Source: JAGVSR01 sp963825555 (GTDB lineage Bacteria > Pseudomonadota > Alphaproteobacteria > Rhizobiales > Hyphomicrobiaceae). From it: a stretch of DNA of 64,000 bases. The stretch is taken from the NCBI GenBank assembly GCA_963825555.1, contig CAWGTZ010000020.1:42759-106758 (forward strand). The letters are read 5' to 3'. The translations under genes and the position numbers were made by a program. Under the pieces are notes generated by a model. The model had not been told where the DNA came from and made no database searches. It saw only the letters and a program-made list of their open reading frames with translations. Positions within the stretch are counted from its first letter, which is position 1. Each line of letters opens with the position of its first letter. Shown in pieces: positions 44,971-52,934 of the stretch.

Positions 44971-45240
44971 ATGATCTCGAAAGACTTCCAGCGCCAGATC
45001 GACGGCTTCGGCCTGACGACCGCCGATATCCTCTATCGCCTGCCCGACCACCCGGCGATCCTCCAGCAATACGTATGGCAGGACTACGACAAGGCCCCCA
45101 CATTCCCAGAGCTGAATAAGTTCCTGATGTTTTGGCAGGCTAAGCTCGAAGGCCTGCTCTACCGTGTCACCGTATGCCACAAGGCGCTCATCGGACCGGC
45201 CGAAATGAAGGCGATCGACGGCGAGTTCCGGCTGAACTGA
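44971..45240 (+). CDS. usg: Usg-like protein (COG5425 family)
   Basis: Small alphaproteobacterial protein of 89 residues, historically linked by name to phosphoribosylanthranilate isomerase without evidence. The sequence MISKDFQRQIDGFGLTTADI, LYRLPDHPAILQQYVWQDYD and FPELNKFLMFWQAKLEG has the typical order. The ATG at 44971 is preferred because it matches the family start; a GTG at 44941 would add 10 residues. It marks the organism as alphaproteobacterial. Function unknown. Confidence 0.85.
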   Translation: MISKDFQRQIDGFGLTTADILYRLPDHPAILQQYVWQDYDKAPTFPELNKFLMFWQAKLEGLLYRVTVCHKALIGPAEMKAIDGEFRLN

Positions 45241-45279
45241 AGGCGCTCGCAGAAATCCGGGACCCTCGCCGCACGGGGG

Positions 45280-45810
45280 TCACGCGCCCGCGGGCCGGAA
45301 AGCCTTGCAAACGGCGGGATCGGTTTCCAGACGTGTCCCGCCGATCAGATCGATGCAGTAGGGCACTGCCGGAAAGACCGCCATGATGGTCATACGTATG
45401 GAAGCCGGTTTGCCGGGCAGATTGATAATCAGGCACTGGCCCCGGATGCCGGCCGTCTGACGCGACAGGATTGCGGTCGGAACCTGTTTCAGGCTCTCCA
45501 AACGCATCAACTCGCCGAACCCCGGCATCATTTTCTGGCAAACCGCTTCAGTCGCCTCGGGCGTCACATCGCGCGGCGCCGGTCCTGTCCCGCCCGTCGT
45601 TAAAATTAGGGAACAGCCCTCCTTGTCGGCGAGTTCCTCAAGGGTCGCCTCTATTACCGCTCGATCATCAGGAATGACCCGCGCAACGGGTTCCCATGGC
45701 GCCGTCAGGATTTCTGTCAGCACCTGATGGATCGCCGGCCCGCCCTTGTCCTCGTAGAGGCCTTTGCTGGCGCGATCCGAGACGGTGACAATGCCGATGC
45801 GTGCGTTCAT
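45280..45810 (-). CDS. mog: Molybdopterin adenylyltransferase (Mog/MoaB family)
   Basis: Adenylates molybdopterin before metal insertion by MoeA. The 176-residue product has the MoCF fold markers IGIVTVSDRASKGLYEDKGG, the TTGGTGPAPRDVTPEAT nucleotide-binding loop (the family TTGGTG) and LPGKPASIRMTI. Start ATG at 45810 matches the family. It is one of three cofactor genes scattered in the window (moeA, mog, mocA). Confidence 0.9.
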   Translation of the reverse strand: MNARIGIVTVSDRASKGLYEDKGGPAIHQVLTEILTAPWEPVARVIPDDRAVIEATLEELADKEGCSLILTTGGTGPAPRDVTPEATEAVCQKMMPGFGELMRLESLKQVPTAILSRQTAGIRGQCLIINLPGKPASIRMTIMAVFPAVPYCIDLIGGTRLETDPAVCKAFRPAGA

Positions 45811-45895
45811 GAGGCGGGCTCCGTTCGGGACTGCGTTGTCCGCACCCTATACACGATGGGACCCTACCCCGTCAGACCACTTCAGGCCGCTGAAC

Positions 45896-46642
45896 TCACG
45901 CCGTAATTGCGGCAGCGTTCGCATGCAGATGCTCGACGAGCTTCGGGTCGAGTTTGAGACGCGCGGCCAAGAGGGCGAGATACGCTTTCTCTGCCGGCAG
46001 ATCCGGATCGACGACGAGTAGCGATGCTGCATAGATCTCGGCGGCCTCCTCTTCGGAGCGCGCAAGGTCCGCGACGGCGTTAATGTCCAGGGGGCGTGCC
46101 AGCTCCGCCTCGAGAAGCCCACGCAGCTCCGGACCCAGTCCTGCGCTCTGCAATTGGCTCGTGATGCGGACGCGCTCGCGCTCCGTGATATGGCCGTCCG
46201 CTTTTGCAGCGGATACCATCGCGCGCAAGAGACGCGCCGAGAGGTCTTCCAGCGCCGATGGCGCGGACGGCATGAAAGGTGTTCCTTCCGGCGAAGGCAA
46301 TGCAGCCGCCGTGGCGACTGGTGCGGAGGCGGCTGGAGACGACGGCGTCGCGCTATCTATTTGCTGGGCCTGCCAATCGCGATAAGCCTTATAAGCGAGG
46401 CCACCCACTAGAGCCGCGCCGCCGAGCTTGGCGGCTGTCCCGGCAATTTTCCGTCCGCCTTTATCGCCAAGCAGCAACCCGACGAGGCCACCCGCAACCG
46501 CGCCCGTCGCAAGGCCGGCCTTGCCGTTGAGCAATTGACCAAGATCGAATCCCGGGCCGCCCGGGCTTTCTGCTTCGGCCGCACCTCCACGCTGCCCTGC
46601 ATTCAGGAGTTGATCGAGAAGCGACTGGGCCTGGTTGATCAT
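45896..46642 (-). CDS. TerB-like tellurite/DUF533 domain protein
   Basis: The 248-residue product begins INQAQSLLDQLLNAGQRGG and has a Gly-rich membrane-like segment (GLATGAVAGGLVGLLLGDKGG) followed by an Ala/Pro-rich linker and a C-terminal helical domain with SAAKADGHITERERVRI and LLARPLDINAVADLA-type helices, as in DUF533/YebE proteins. Function unknown. ATG at 46642 is chosen; the frame extends to 46702 with a basic extra piece. Confidence 0.75.
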   Translation of the reverse strand: MINQAQSLLDQLLNAGQRGGAAEAESPGGPGFDLGQLLNGKAGLATGAVAGGLVGLLLGDKGGRKIAGTAAKLGGAALVGGLAYKAYRDWQAQQIDSATPSSPAASAPVATAAALPSPEGTPFMPSAPSALEDLSARLLRAMVSAAKADGHITERERVRITSQLQSAGLGPELRGLLEAELARPLDINAVADLARSEEEAAEIYAASLLVVDPDLPAEKAYLALLAARLKLDPKLVEHLHANAAAITA

Positions 46643-46789
46643 TACGGTGTGCTCCGAAAGACGGTGTCGCCGCTTACTTGGGAAGGATTTCTTCAGGTTC
46701 AAGACGCCGGGGCACAGCGGTGACGTGCCTGTGCTCGTGGTAAAAAGAGCAATGTTCCTCGACCCGGCGATTGATGTTAGAAATTAGTC

Positions 46790-47461
46790 ATGTCCGAATG
46801 CCATGACACCGGCTGCGGGTGCACAGGCAATGTCCGCTTCGAAGGACTCGACCCGAGCTACAAACGTGTTCTGTGGATCGTCATCGCGCTCAACGCCTCG
46901 ATGTTCCTCGTCGAGATGGGTGGCGGCGTCCTGGCCGGCTCACAGGCGCTGCAGGCGGACGCGCTCGATTTCCTCGGCGATACCCTCACCTACGGCATGA
47001 GCCTCGCGGTGATCGGACAGTCGCTGCAGGTCCGCTCAACGGCGGCGATGATCAAGGGCGTCAGCCTTGCGCTCATGGGCCTGTGGGTTTTCGGTTCTAC
47101 AGTGTGGCACACCTTCGTGCTGGGCGTTCCGCGCGCGGAAGTGATGGGGCTCATCGGCTTCTTGGCGCTCGTCACCAATCTTGCGAGCGTTCTCCTCCTG
47201 ATGCGGTACAAGGACGGAGACGCCAACGTGCGCTCCGTTTGGCTCTGCTCGCGCAACGATGCCATCGGAAATGTGGCCGTGATGATCGCAGCGCTCGGCG
47301 TTTGGGGCACCGCAACAGGCTGGCCCGACATCATCGTTGCAGCCATTCTGGCGCTCCTGTTCCTGCAATCGGCCACGAAAATTCTCCGGCAGGCCATAGC
47401 CGAACGGCAATCCACAACGGACAATCTTGGTCAAGGCCTGCCAAAATCTCCCCAATCGTAG
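46790..47461 (+). CDS. Cation diffusion facilitator-type transporter
   Basis: Inner-membrane protein of 223 residues with five or six membrane helices, of the CDF/cation transporter type; likely zinc, cobalt or similar divalent metal efflux. The N-terminus MSECHDTGCGCTG is Cys/His-rich and may bind metal. The metal-site-like DALDFLGD is where CDF proteins have an HxxxD/DxxxD motif, and a second NDAIGN lies in a later helix. Length is shorter than CDF proteins with a cytosolic domain, and no C-terminal metal domain is present. Substrate not assigned. Confidence 0.72.
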   Translation: MSECHDTGCGCTGNVRFEGLDPSYKRVLWIVIALNASMFLVEMGGGVLAGSQALQADALDFLGDTLTYGMSLAVIGQSLQVRSTAAMIKGVSLALMGLWVFGSTVWHTFVLGVPRAEVMGLIGFLALVTNLASVLLLMRYKDGDANVRSVWLCSRNDAIGNVAVMIAALGVWGTATGWPDIIVAAILALLFLQSATKILRQAIAERQSTTDNLGQGLPKSPQS

Positions 47462-47586
47462 CTGCCCGCGGCAGCGAGCCGTACGCCCTGGCCAGCCATC
47501 AGGAGAAATTTGAGCCAGCTCAAATCTTCCCCGGCGCCCGTGTGCGATCAACACCCTGATATCGAACACAAACCAGGGAGGGCGTC

Positions 47587-47874
47587 ATGGCCAACGTAAG
47601 AACAAGCCGCGACATGGTCCTCGCAATACTGGGCCTGGCCGTCCTTGTATCCTGCCTTCTCCAAGGTGGGGACGCGCAAGCCCAGCACTGGCGGAAGGAT
47701 TTCTACTACGACAGCTACGAGGGTGGTCCTCGCGCACGAGGATATGAGGGCTTTCTCCTGCCCGACTACTACTGCTCATACCGTCGCTACCCGATACGGG
47801 CTTGCAACACCGACAAGAAGGGACGCAAGCGGTGCCGCGTGAAGGGCTGGCGGATCGAGCAGACATGCCAGTAA
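47587..47874 (+). CDS. Small secreted protein, Tyr/Arg-rich
   Basis: The 95-residue product has a signal peptide (MVLAILGLAVLVSCLLQGGDAQA) and a mature part with KDFYYDSYEGGPRARGYEGF, four cysteines (DYYCSYRRYPIRAC, RKRCRVKG, EQTCQ) and many basic residues. GGGAGGGC lies before the start. No family recognised. It is similar in style, not in sequence, to the small secreted proteins at 22327, 30701 and 55959. Confidence 0.7.
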   Translation: MANVRTSRDMVLAILGLAVLVSCLLQGGDAQAQHWRKDFYYDSYEGGPRARGYEGFLLPDYYCSYRRYPIRACNTDKKGRKRCRVKGWRIEQTCQ

Positions 47875-47949
47875 GTCCGGGGCCGCGGAGGTCCATCGAA
47901 CGACCCGGACACAGTTTTTCATCGTCAACCAGAAAGGAAGAAAGCGCGC

Positions 47950-48213
47950 ATGCTGGAGAATCGGAACACACACAATGAACTCGACGAGATGTTCCCCGAT
48001 GCCAAGGCGATCATCCATGACCTCAAGATCAATGATACGCACTTCGCCAAACTTGCCGAGCGCTATCACGAGCTCAACCGCTCCGTGCATCGTATGGAAA
48101 CCAACGTCGAACCGGTCTCCGACGAAACGATGGAAAACGAACGCAAGCTCCGCCTCACCGTCCTCGATGAGATCGCCGAGATCATCGCGCGAAACTCGAA
48201 GGCGACAACCTGA
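47950..48213 (+). CDS. YdcH/DUF465 family protein
   Basis: An 87-residue, highly charged coiled-coil protein: ELDEMFPDAKAIIHDLKIND, HFAKLAERYHELNRSVHRME and ENERKLRLTVLDEIAEIIA, the pattern of the DUF465 (YdcH) family, function unknown. The start has an AAGGAAG stretch before it. A terminator-like hairpin follows at 48236. Confidence 0.85.
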   Translation: MLENRNTHNELDEMFPDAKAIIHDLKINDTHFAKLAERYHELNRSVHRMETNVEPVSDETMENERKLRLTVLDEIAEIIARNSKATT

Positions 48214-48235
48214 AAGAACCTCCGGAACTGTCAAG

Positions 48236-48266
48236 ACGGGCTCCGCCACGACGCGGGGCCCGTTTC
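48236..48266 (+). terminator. Rho-independent terminator after ydcH
   Basis: Stem ACGGGCTCCGC / GCGGGGCCCGT (one G-T pair), 6-base loop, ending in TTT, 22 bases past the ydcH stop. Confidence 0.55.
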
Positions 48267-48698
48267 CGTTTGACGCAACATGAGCCCAGATGCCCCTATC
48301 GGCCGTAGAACGGCAAAGCTTCATTGCAGAGGTTGTTTCCCATGTATGGCCGGACTCTCGTTCCGCAGGACTTCGTGGTGCCCGAGCGCCTTGATGGCGA
48401 GGGGTATCATCTGCGCATGCTTTCGATCGGCGATTTGGAGAAAGACTTCGAGGCAGTCACCGAGAGCACGGACCGCCTCACGGGCCTTCTCGATCCCGAC
48501 AGCGGCTGGCCACGCGGCCTGACAAGGGAGGAGGATCTGATCGATCTGGCCTGGCACCAGCGCGAGTTCACGATCCGCCACTCGTTCGCTTATACCGTTA
48601 TGGCCGCGGACGAGAGCCGCTGCCTGGGCTGCATGTATATCTTCCCGAGCGACCGCAAGGGCTTCGATGCCATGGTGTTCTACTGGGTCCGCTCTGGT

Positions 48699-50313
48699 CC
48701 GATTTTGTTGCAGAAGTCGGGATTGAGACGCCGGGCGAAGCGTAATTCCATCGATGTAAGGCTGGCATCGACGGAGCTTTTTGATGATGGGGCGACGCAA
48801 GAGTGAGCAGGGGCAGCTGTTTTATGCGTTTGACCTCGACGCGGCCGTCCCGAGCGATCATCTGGCACGGCGGATCGCGGCGGTTCTTGACCTGTCCTGG
48901 GTGCACACCGAGTTGGCCCCGCACTACTCCCACACCGGTCGTCCTTCGATCGATCCGGAGCTGATGATCCGGATGCTCATCCTGGATTATGTGTTCGCGA
49001 TCCGCTCCGAGCGCGCGCTCTGCCGGGAAGTCCAGGTGAACCTCGCCTATCGCTGGTTCTGCGGTCTCGGTATCGAAGACAAGATCCCTGATCACTCCGC
49101 CTTCACACGCGCGCGCAATGAGCGTTTTCGTGATCATGATGTCTTTCGTGACGTCTTCGAGCGTGTGGTCGCAAGCTGCATTAAGGCGGGTCTCGTCGGT
49201 GGGAGTGGCTTTGCCGTCGACGCGAGCCTGATCGGGGCGGATGCCAACAAGTGCCGCTCGACGCCAGGCGATGAGTGGAGCCACGATATCGCTCCGGCCA
49301 CTGCCAAGCGCGCCGTTCAGGACTATCTCGCTAATCTCGACGATCCCGCCTGGGGTGCAGCGACCGATGTGGTGCCAAAGTTCGTCGCGCCTGCCGATCC
49401 CGCGGCGCAGTGGACCGGCGCGCTGCGTAACGCTGCATTCTTCGCCTACGCCGACAACTATCTCATCGATGTCAAGTTCGGGATCATCATGGATGTCGAG
49501 GCGTCGCGGGCGATACGGCAGGCCGAAGTGGGTACATCACAGACAATGATCGAGCGGACGGAAGAGACTTTCGGCCTCAAGCCCGATTGGCTTGTTGCCG
49601 ACACGGCCTACGGCTCGGCAGCCAACCTCCATTTCCTGGTCGATAAGAAGAACATCGCACCACATGTTCCGGTGATCGACAAGTCGAGGCGCGACGATGG
49701 CACATTCAGTCGCGAGGACTTCATCTACGACGAGGCGCACGATTGCTACATTTGCCTCAACGGCAAGATCCTGCCGCGCTCGAGCGGGGCACGCGGATCA
49801 CGTGGCGACGACATGATCTCCTACTTCTCGCGGGTCGCCGATTGCCGCCCGTGTCTGCTCAAGTCCAGATGCTGCCCGAAGACGCCCTGCCGCAAGATTA
49901 CACGGCACATTCACGAGGCAGCACGCGATGTCGCCCGCGCCGTTGCCAAGACTGCGGCCTATGAGCAGACCCGCCGGGATCGCAAGAAGGTCGAAATGCT
50001 CTTCGCGCATCTCAAGCGCATTCTTCGGATGGGGCGGCTGAGACTGAGAGGGCCGGCAGGCGCCCAGTTCGAGTTCACGCTGGCCGCCATCGCACAAAAC
50101 CTGCGTCGTCTCGCAAGACTGACCTTCCATCCGCCGGACACGACAGCCCCATGCGTTGCGTAGTGTGTTGTTGCGTTGGTTGCGTCAAACGTCGGTGCCA
50201 ATGCCTCGCCGCTGCCCGTGACGGGCAAGCGGCAAGAGGCAGCGCATCCAGTTTCTGAAAAGTCGGCAGCCGCTGGAACCGGTCCATCGGGCCGACTTCT
50301 GCAACAAAATCGG
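48699..50313 (+). mobile_element. IS1182-type insertion sequence, intact
   Basis: A 1615-bp element with a perfect 22-base inverted repeat at the ends (48699-48720 and 50292-50313), starting CCGATTTTGTTGCAGAAG and mirrored at the right end. It carries one transposase gene and sits inside the GNAT gene. No target duplication is seen at the ends: left flank CTCTGGT, right flank CCAGGAG. IS1182-family members are known to prefer palindromic targets, and the flanks do form a partial palindrome. Confidence 0.88.
48784..50163 (+). CDS. IS1182-family transposase
   Basis: A 459-residue DDE transposase with the DUF772-type N-terminus (GRPSIDPELMIRMLILDYVFAIRSERALCREV), the DDE core around GFAVDASLIGADANK, DKSRRDDGTFSRED, and a C-terminal Cys-rich piece (CRPCLLKSRCCPKTPCR) followed by MLFAHLKRILRMGRLRLRGP. 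GGAG lies upstream of ATG 48784. Intact reading frame, so the element may still move. Confidence 0.88.
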   Translation: MMGRRKSEQGQLFYAFDLDAAVPSDHLARRIAAVLDLSWVHTELAPHYSHTGRPSIDPELMIRMLILDYVFAIRSERALCREVQVNLAYRWFCGLGIEDKIPDHSAFTRARNERFRDHDVFRDVFERVVASCIKAGLVGGSGFAVDASLIGADANKCRSTPGDEWSHDIAPATAKRAVQDYLANLDDPAWGAATDVVPKFVAPADPAAQWTGALRNAAFFAYADNYLIDVKFGIIMDVEASRAIRQAEVGTSQTMIERTEETFGLKPDWLVADTAYGSAANLHFLVDKKNIAPHVPVIDKSRRDDGTFSREDFIYDEAHDCYICLNGKILPRSSGARGSRGDDMISYFSRVADCRPCLLKSRCCPKTPCRKITRHIHEAARDVARAVAKTAAYEQTRRDRKKVEMLFAHLKRILRMGRLRLRGPAGAQFEFTLAAIAQNLRRLARLTFHPPDTTAPCVA

Positions 50314-50573
50314 CCAGGAGCCGAGGTGCGCGACGCGGAGCTCGGCATTTGTATTCGCAACTGGATTGCCAAGGTCTGGCCCTTCGACAAAGTTGCCTAT
50401 CCCAGCCGTGACATGAGCTGGACGCAGTGGCGGAGCCTGCCCCAGCGCCGGTGGGACTGATGCCGCCTCTTGCGCCGCGATGGCGCCCGGTCCACCAATG
50501 GAGCCGCGGCTGAAACCGCGCCATGCCGCCGGACGTAGGTTCCGGCTGAACACAAGGCCCGGGAGTTGCATTC

Positions 50574-51626
50574 GTGGACCACGACAGCGTCAAGCTCTAC
50601 TACGGAAAGGTCTTGAAGACCTCCGCCGATCTCAAGACTTCCGCCTGCTGCACGGCTGACAGCATGCCCGCGCATTTGAAGCCACTTGCGGCCAAGGTCC
50701 ACGACGAGGTGAGCGCCAAGTATTACGGCTGCGGACTCGTCGCGCCCTCTGATCTCAAGGGTCGTCGCGTACTCGATCTGGGCTCGGGCTCGGGGCGCGA
50801 CGCCTATATTCTTGCACAACTCGTCGGTGCAGAAGGCGAAGTGGTAGGTGTCGATATGACGGACGAGCAACTCGACGTCGCCCGCCGGCATGTGGATTGG
50901 CACATGCACAAGTTCGGCTACTCCGGCACCAACATCCGCTTCCTCCAGGGCTATATCGAAAGGCTCAGCGCGCTTGACCTCGAGCCAGGCTCGTTCGATG
51001 CGATCGTGTCGAACTGCGTGATCAATCTCTCCATGGACAAGCCGGCCGTTCTGAAGGGCGCGTTCGATCTCCTGAAGCCCGGTGGAGAGCTTTATTTCTC
51101 CGATGTCTACGCTGACCGCCGCCTACCGGGCTCACTCGCCGAGGATCCTGTGCTTTACGGCGAATGCCTGGGCGGCGCACTTTACTGGAACGACTTCCTC
51201 TCGCTTGCGAAGCGGGCAGGCTTCCTGGATCCGCGCCTCGTTTCGAGCCGCCAGCTCGACGTCAACAACCAGGAGGTCAAGGCCAAGCTCGGAACTGCAC
51301 AGTTCTTTTCCGCAACATACCGGCTCTTCAAGCTCGATGGCTTGGAACCCGCGTGCGAGGACTATGGTCAGGCAGTCATCTATAAAGGCACCATGGAAGA
51401 GGAGCCCGATCTCTTCGTTCTGGACGGACATCATCATATCGAGAAGGGACGCATCTTCCCCGTATGCGGCAACACGTGGCGCATGCTCGCCGACACGCGC
51501 TTCAAGGAGCACTTCACGTTCATCGGCAACTTCGACACGCACTATGGCATCTTTCCCGGCTGCGGCACCGCAATGCCCTTTACCGCCGAAGATGATCCGT
51601 CCGGTACCAGCGGCGCCTGCTGCTGA
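50574..51626 (+). CDS. arsM: Arsenite S-adenosylmethyltransferase ArsM
   Basis: Methylates As(III) with S-adenosylmethionine, leading to volatile or less toxic arsenicals. The 350-residue product has a SAM motif DLGSGSGRDAY (residues 67-77), GVDMTDEQLDVARRHVDWH, and three cysteines (C53, C148 in VSNCVINL, C198 in YGECLGG), the last two 50 residues apart as in algal ArsM, plus an N-terminal Cys pair (SACCTADS) and a C-terminal CC. GTG start at 50574, with GGGAG about 10 bases before it. No arsR or arsenite permease is adjacent. Confidence 0.9.
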   Translation: MDHDSVKLYYGKVLKTSADLKTSACCTADSMPAHLKPLAAKVHDEVSAKYYGCGLVAPSDLKGRRVLDLGSGSGRDAYILAQLVGAEGEVVGVDMTDEQLDVARRHVDWHMHKFGYSGTNIRFLQGYIERLSALDLEPGSFDAIVSNCVINLSMDKPAVLKGAFDLLKPGGELYFSDVYADRRLPGSLAEDPVLYGECLGGALYWNDFLSLAKRAGFLDPRLVSSRQLDVNNQEVKAKLGTAQFFSATYRLFKLDGLEPACEDYGQAVIYKGTMEEEPDLFVLDGHHHIEKGRIFPVCGNTWRMLADTRFKEHFTFIGNFDTHYGIFPGCGTAMPFTAEDDPSGTSGACC

Positions 51627-51642
51627 GCAAAGGACTTGATGT

Positions 51643-52260
51643 ATGCGTCTTGCTGCCATTGTTCTGGCTGCAGGCCGTTCGCGACGGTTCGGCACGGCCA
51701 ACAAGCTGCTGGCCGATCTCGCCGGACAGCCCGTGATCGCCCACACAATGGGTGTAATCGGCACCTGCGGCTTCAACGACGTGGTTACCGTCACAGGCGA
51801 GGCGCACGCGAAGATGGCGGCGCTTCTCCTCCGCTATAGAGCACGCGCCGTTCGGTGCCCTTTGCATCGGGATGGCATTGGAGACTCTATCGCCACGGGA
51901 ATTGCCGCTCTCGATGGAACGATCGCTGGTGCGCTCATTGTTCCCGCGGACATGCCGCTGCTCACGCCCCACAGCATCGCAAACCTTTTGGATACCTTCC
52001 GCGCATATGGAGGCGAGCAGATCATTTACGCCGCCGACCGGGCGGGCGCCCAGCGCAACCCGGTGGTGTGGCCGGCGGCATATTTCACCGATCTGTCAAG
52101 TCTCACCGGCCCCACCGGCGCAAAAAGCATTCTCGCGCAAGCGGGCTCCAAGGCCGTCGCGGTCGTCACGCCCGACGAGACCGAATTCATCGACATCGAC
52201 GCGCTGGCCGATCTCGAAACCGCCCGCACCGTTCTGCGCGACCGCTTAAACACATATTGA
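51643..52260 (+). CDS. mocA: Molybdopterin cytidylyltransferase (MocA family)
   Basis: Nucleotidyltransferase that converts Mo-molybdopterin to the cytosine dinucleotide form used by xanthine-dehydrogenase-family enzymes. The 205-residue product has the LAAGRSRRFGTANKLLADL motif (residues 8-26), the PADMPLLTPHSI segment and RNPVVWPAAYF. The MocA reading (versus MobA, guanine) is favoured because an aldehyde/isoquinoline-oxidoreductase-like pair lies 700 bases downstream on the opposite strand. It starts 16 bases after arsM. Confidence 0.78.
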   Translation: MRLAAIVLAAGRSRRFGTANKLLADLAGQPVIAHTMGVIGTCGFNDVVTVTGEAHAKMAALLLRYRARAVRCPLHRDGIGDSIATGIAALDGTIAGALIVPADMPLLTPHSIANLLDTFRAYGGEQIIYAADRAGAQRNPVVWPAAYFTDLSSLTGPTGAKSILAQAGSKAVAVVTPDETEFIDIDALADLETARTVLRDRLNTY

Positions 52261-52488
52261 GTGCAACACCGTTCGCCGAAGAGCCGCAGCCGCGATTCTG
52301 AGGAATTGTCGCGCGCATAGGGCGCTCGCGAAAATTTGAGTGGATGACTTGTGTGGACCCCCGGTGTAACGCGCTCTTTTCCGAGATACTTGGGACCTAG
52401 AAACGATACCTACACGGCGTTTTTCGAAAAAAGCGAAGTTTCAAATCGCTCTGAAAACGGAAGTCCAACTAGTCTGGGGAGAGTAACG

Positions 52489-52887
52489 ATGTCTATGAAA
52501 CCGACACAGCCCGAGCTCGATTACAACTCGCTCGAAGCACAGGCCAAGGCGACGCTGGAGACCTGGATGCAGATGCAGATGCCGGTCTTTTCTATGGTAA
52601 CCGAGATCAATGGCCGCCTCTTTGATCAGGCGCTGCGCATGAACAGGGCTTGGCTGGATCTCATCGGCCGTCAGATCGATCAGGAAATCGAGAACACTCG
52701 CCGCTTTATGGGTTGCCGCACCATGCAGGATGTCGTGTCGACCTGCCGCGAAGTGGTCGAAAACGCCCAACGCGAAGCCAAGATCGAGATCGAGGCGATC
52801 TCACGCATCAACCGGGAAGCGGCCCACGAAACTGTTGCCGCCATCCGTGAGGGCTTGAGCGAGGCCGCGCAGGACCTGCGCCACTAG
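52489..52887 (+). CDS. Phasin family protein
   Basis: A polyhydroxyalkanoate granule-surface protein of 132 residues. It has the phasin helices with LEAQAKATLETWMQMQMPVF, NGRLFDQALRMNRAWLDLIG and a charged coil (CREVVENAQREAKIEIEAIS). GGGGAGAGTAACG immediately before the start. No phaC or phaB gene is in the window. A second Met/Gln/Trp-rich protein is at 35105. Confidence 0.78.
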   Translation: MSMKPTQPELDYNSLEAQAKATLETWMQMQMPVFSMVTEINGRLFDQALRMNRAWLDLIGRQIDQEIENTRRFMGCRTMQDVVSTCREVVENAQREAKIEIEAISRINREAAHETVAAIREGLSEAAQDLRH

Positions 52888-52934
52888 ACGGAACTCGGCT
52901 TCATCTCGGTTTCGGTCTTCGTTGCCAAGTTGGC

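Larger units (their letters stand above)
48342..50460 (+). pseudogene. GNAT N-acetyltransferase interrupted by an IS1182-type element
   Basis: The 5' part (48342-48698, 119 codons) encodes MYGRTLVPQDFVVPERLDGE, LGCMYIFPSDRKGFDAMVFY and ends VRSG; the 3' part (50314-50460, 48 codons plus stop) begins PGAEVRDAELG and has RNWIAKVWPFDKVAYPSRD. Removing 48699-50313 rejoins the frame exactly (SG|PGAE), giving a 167-residue GNAT-fold acetyltransferase. Without excision, the reading frame is interrupted and the gene is presumably inactive. The acetyl acceptor is not readable from the sequence. Confidence 0.85.
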
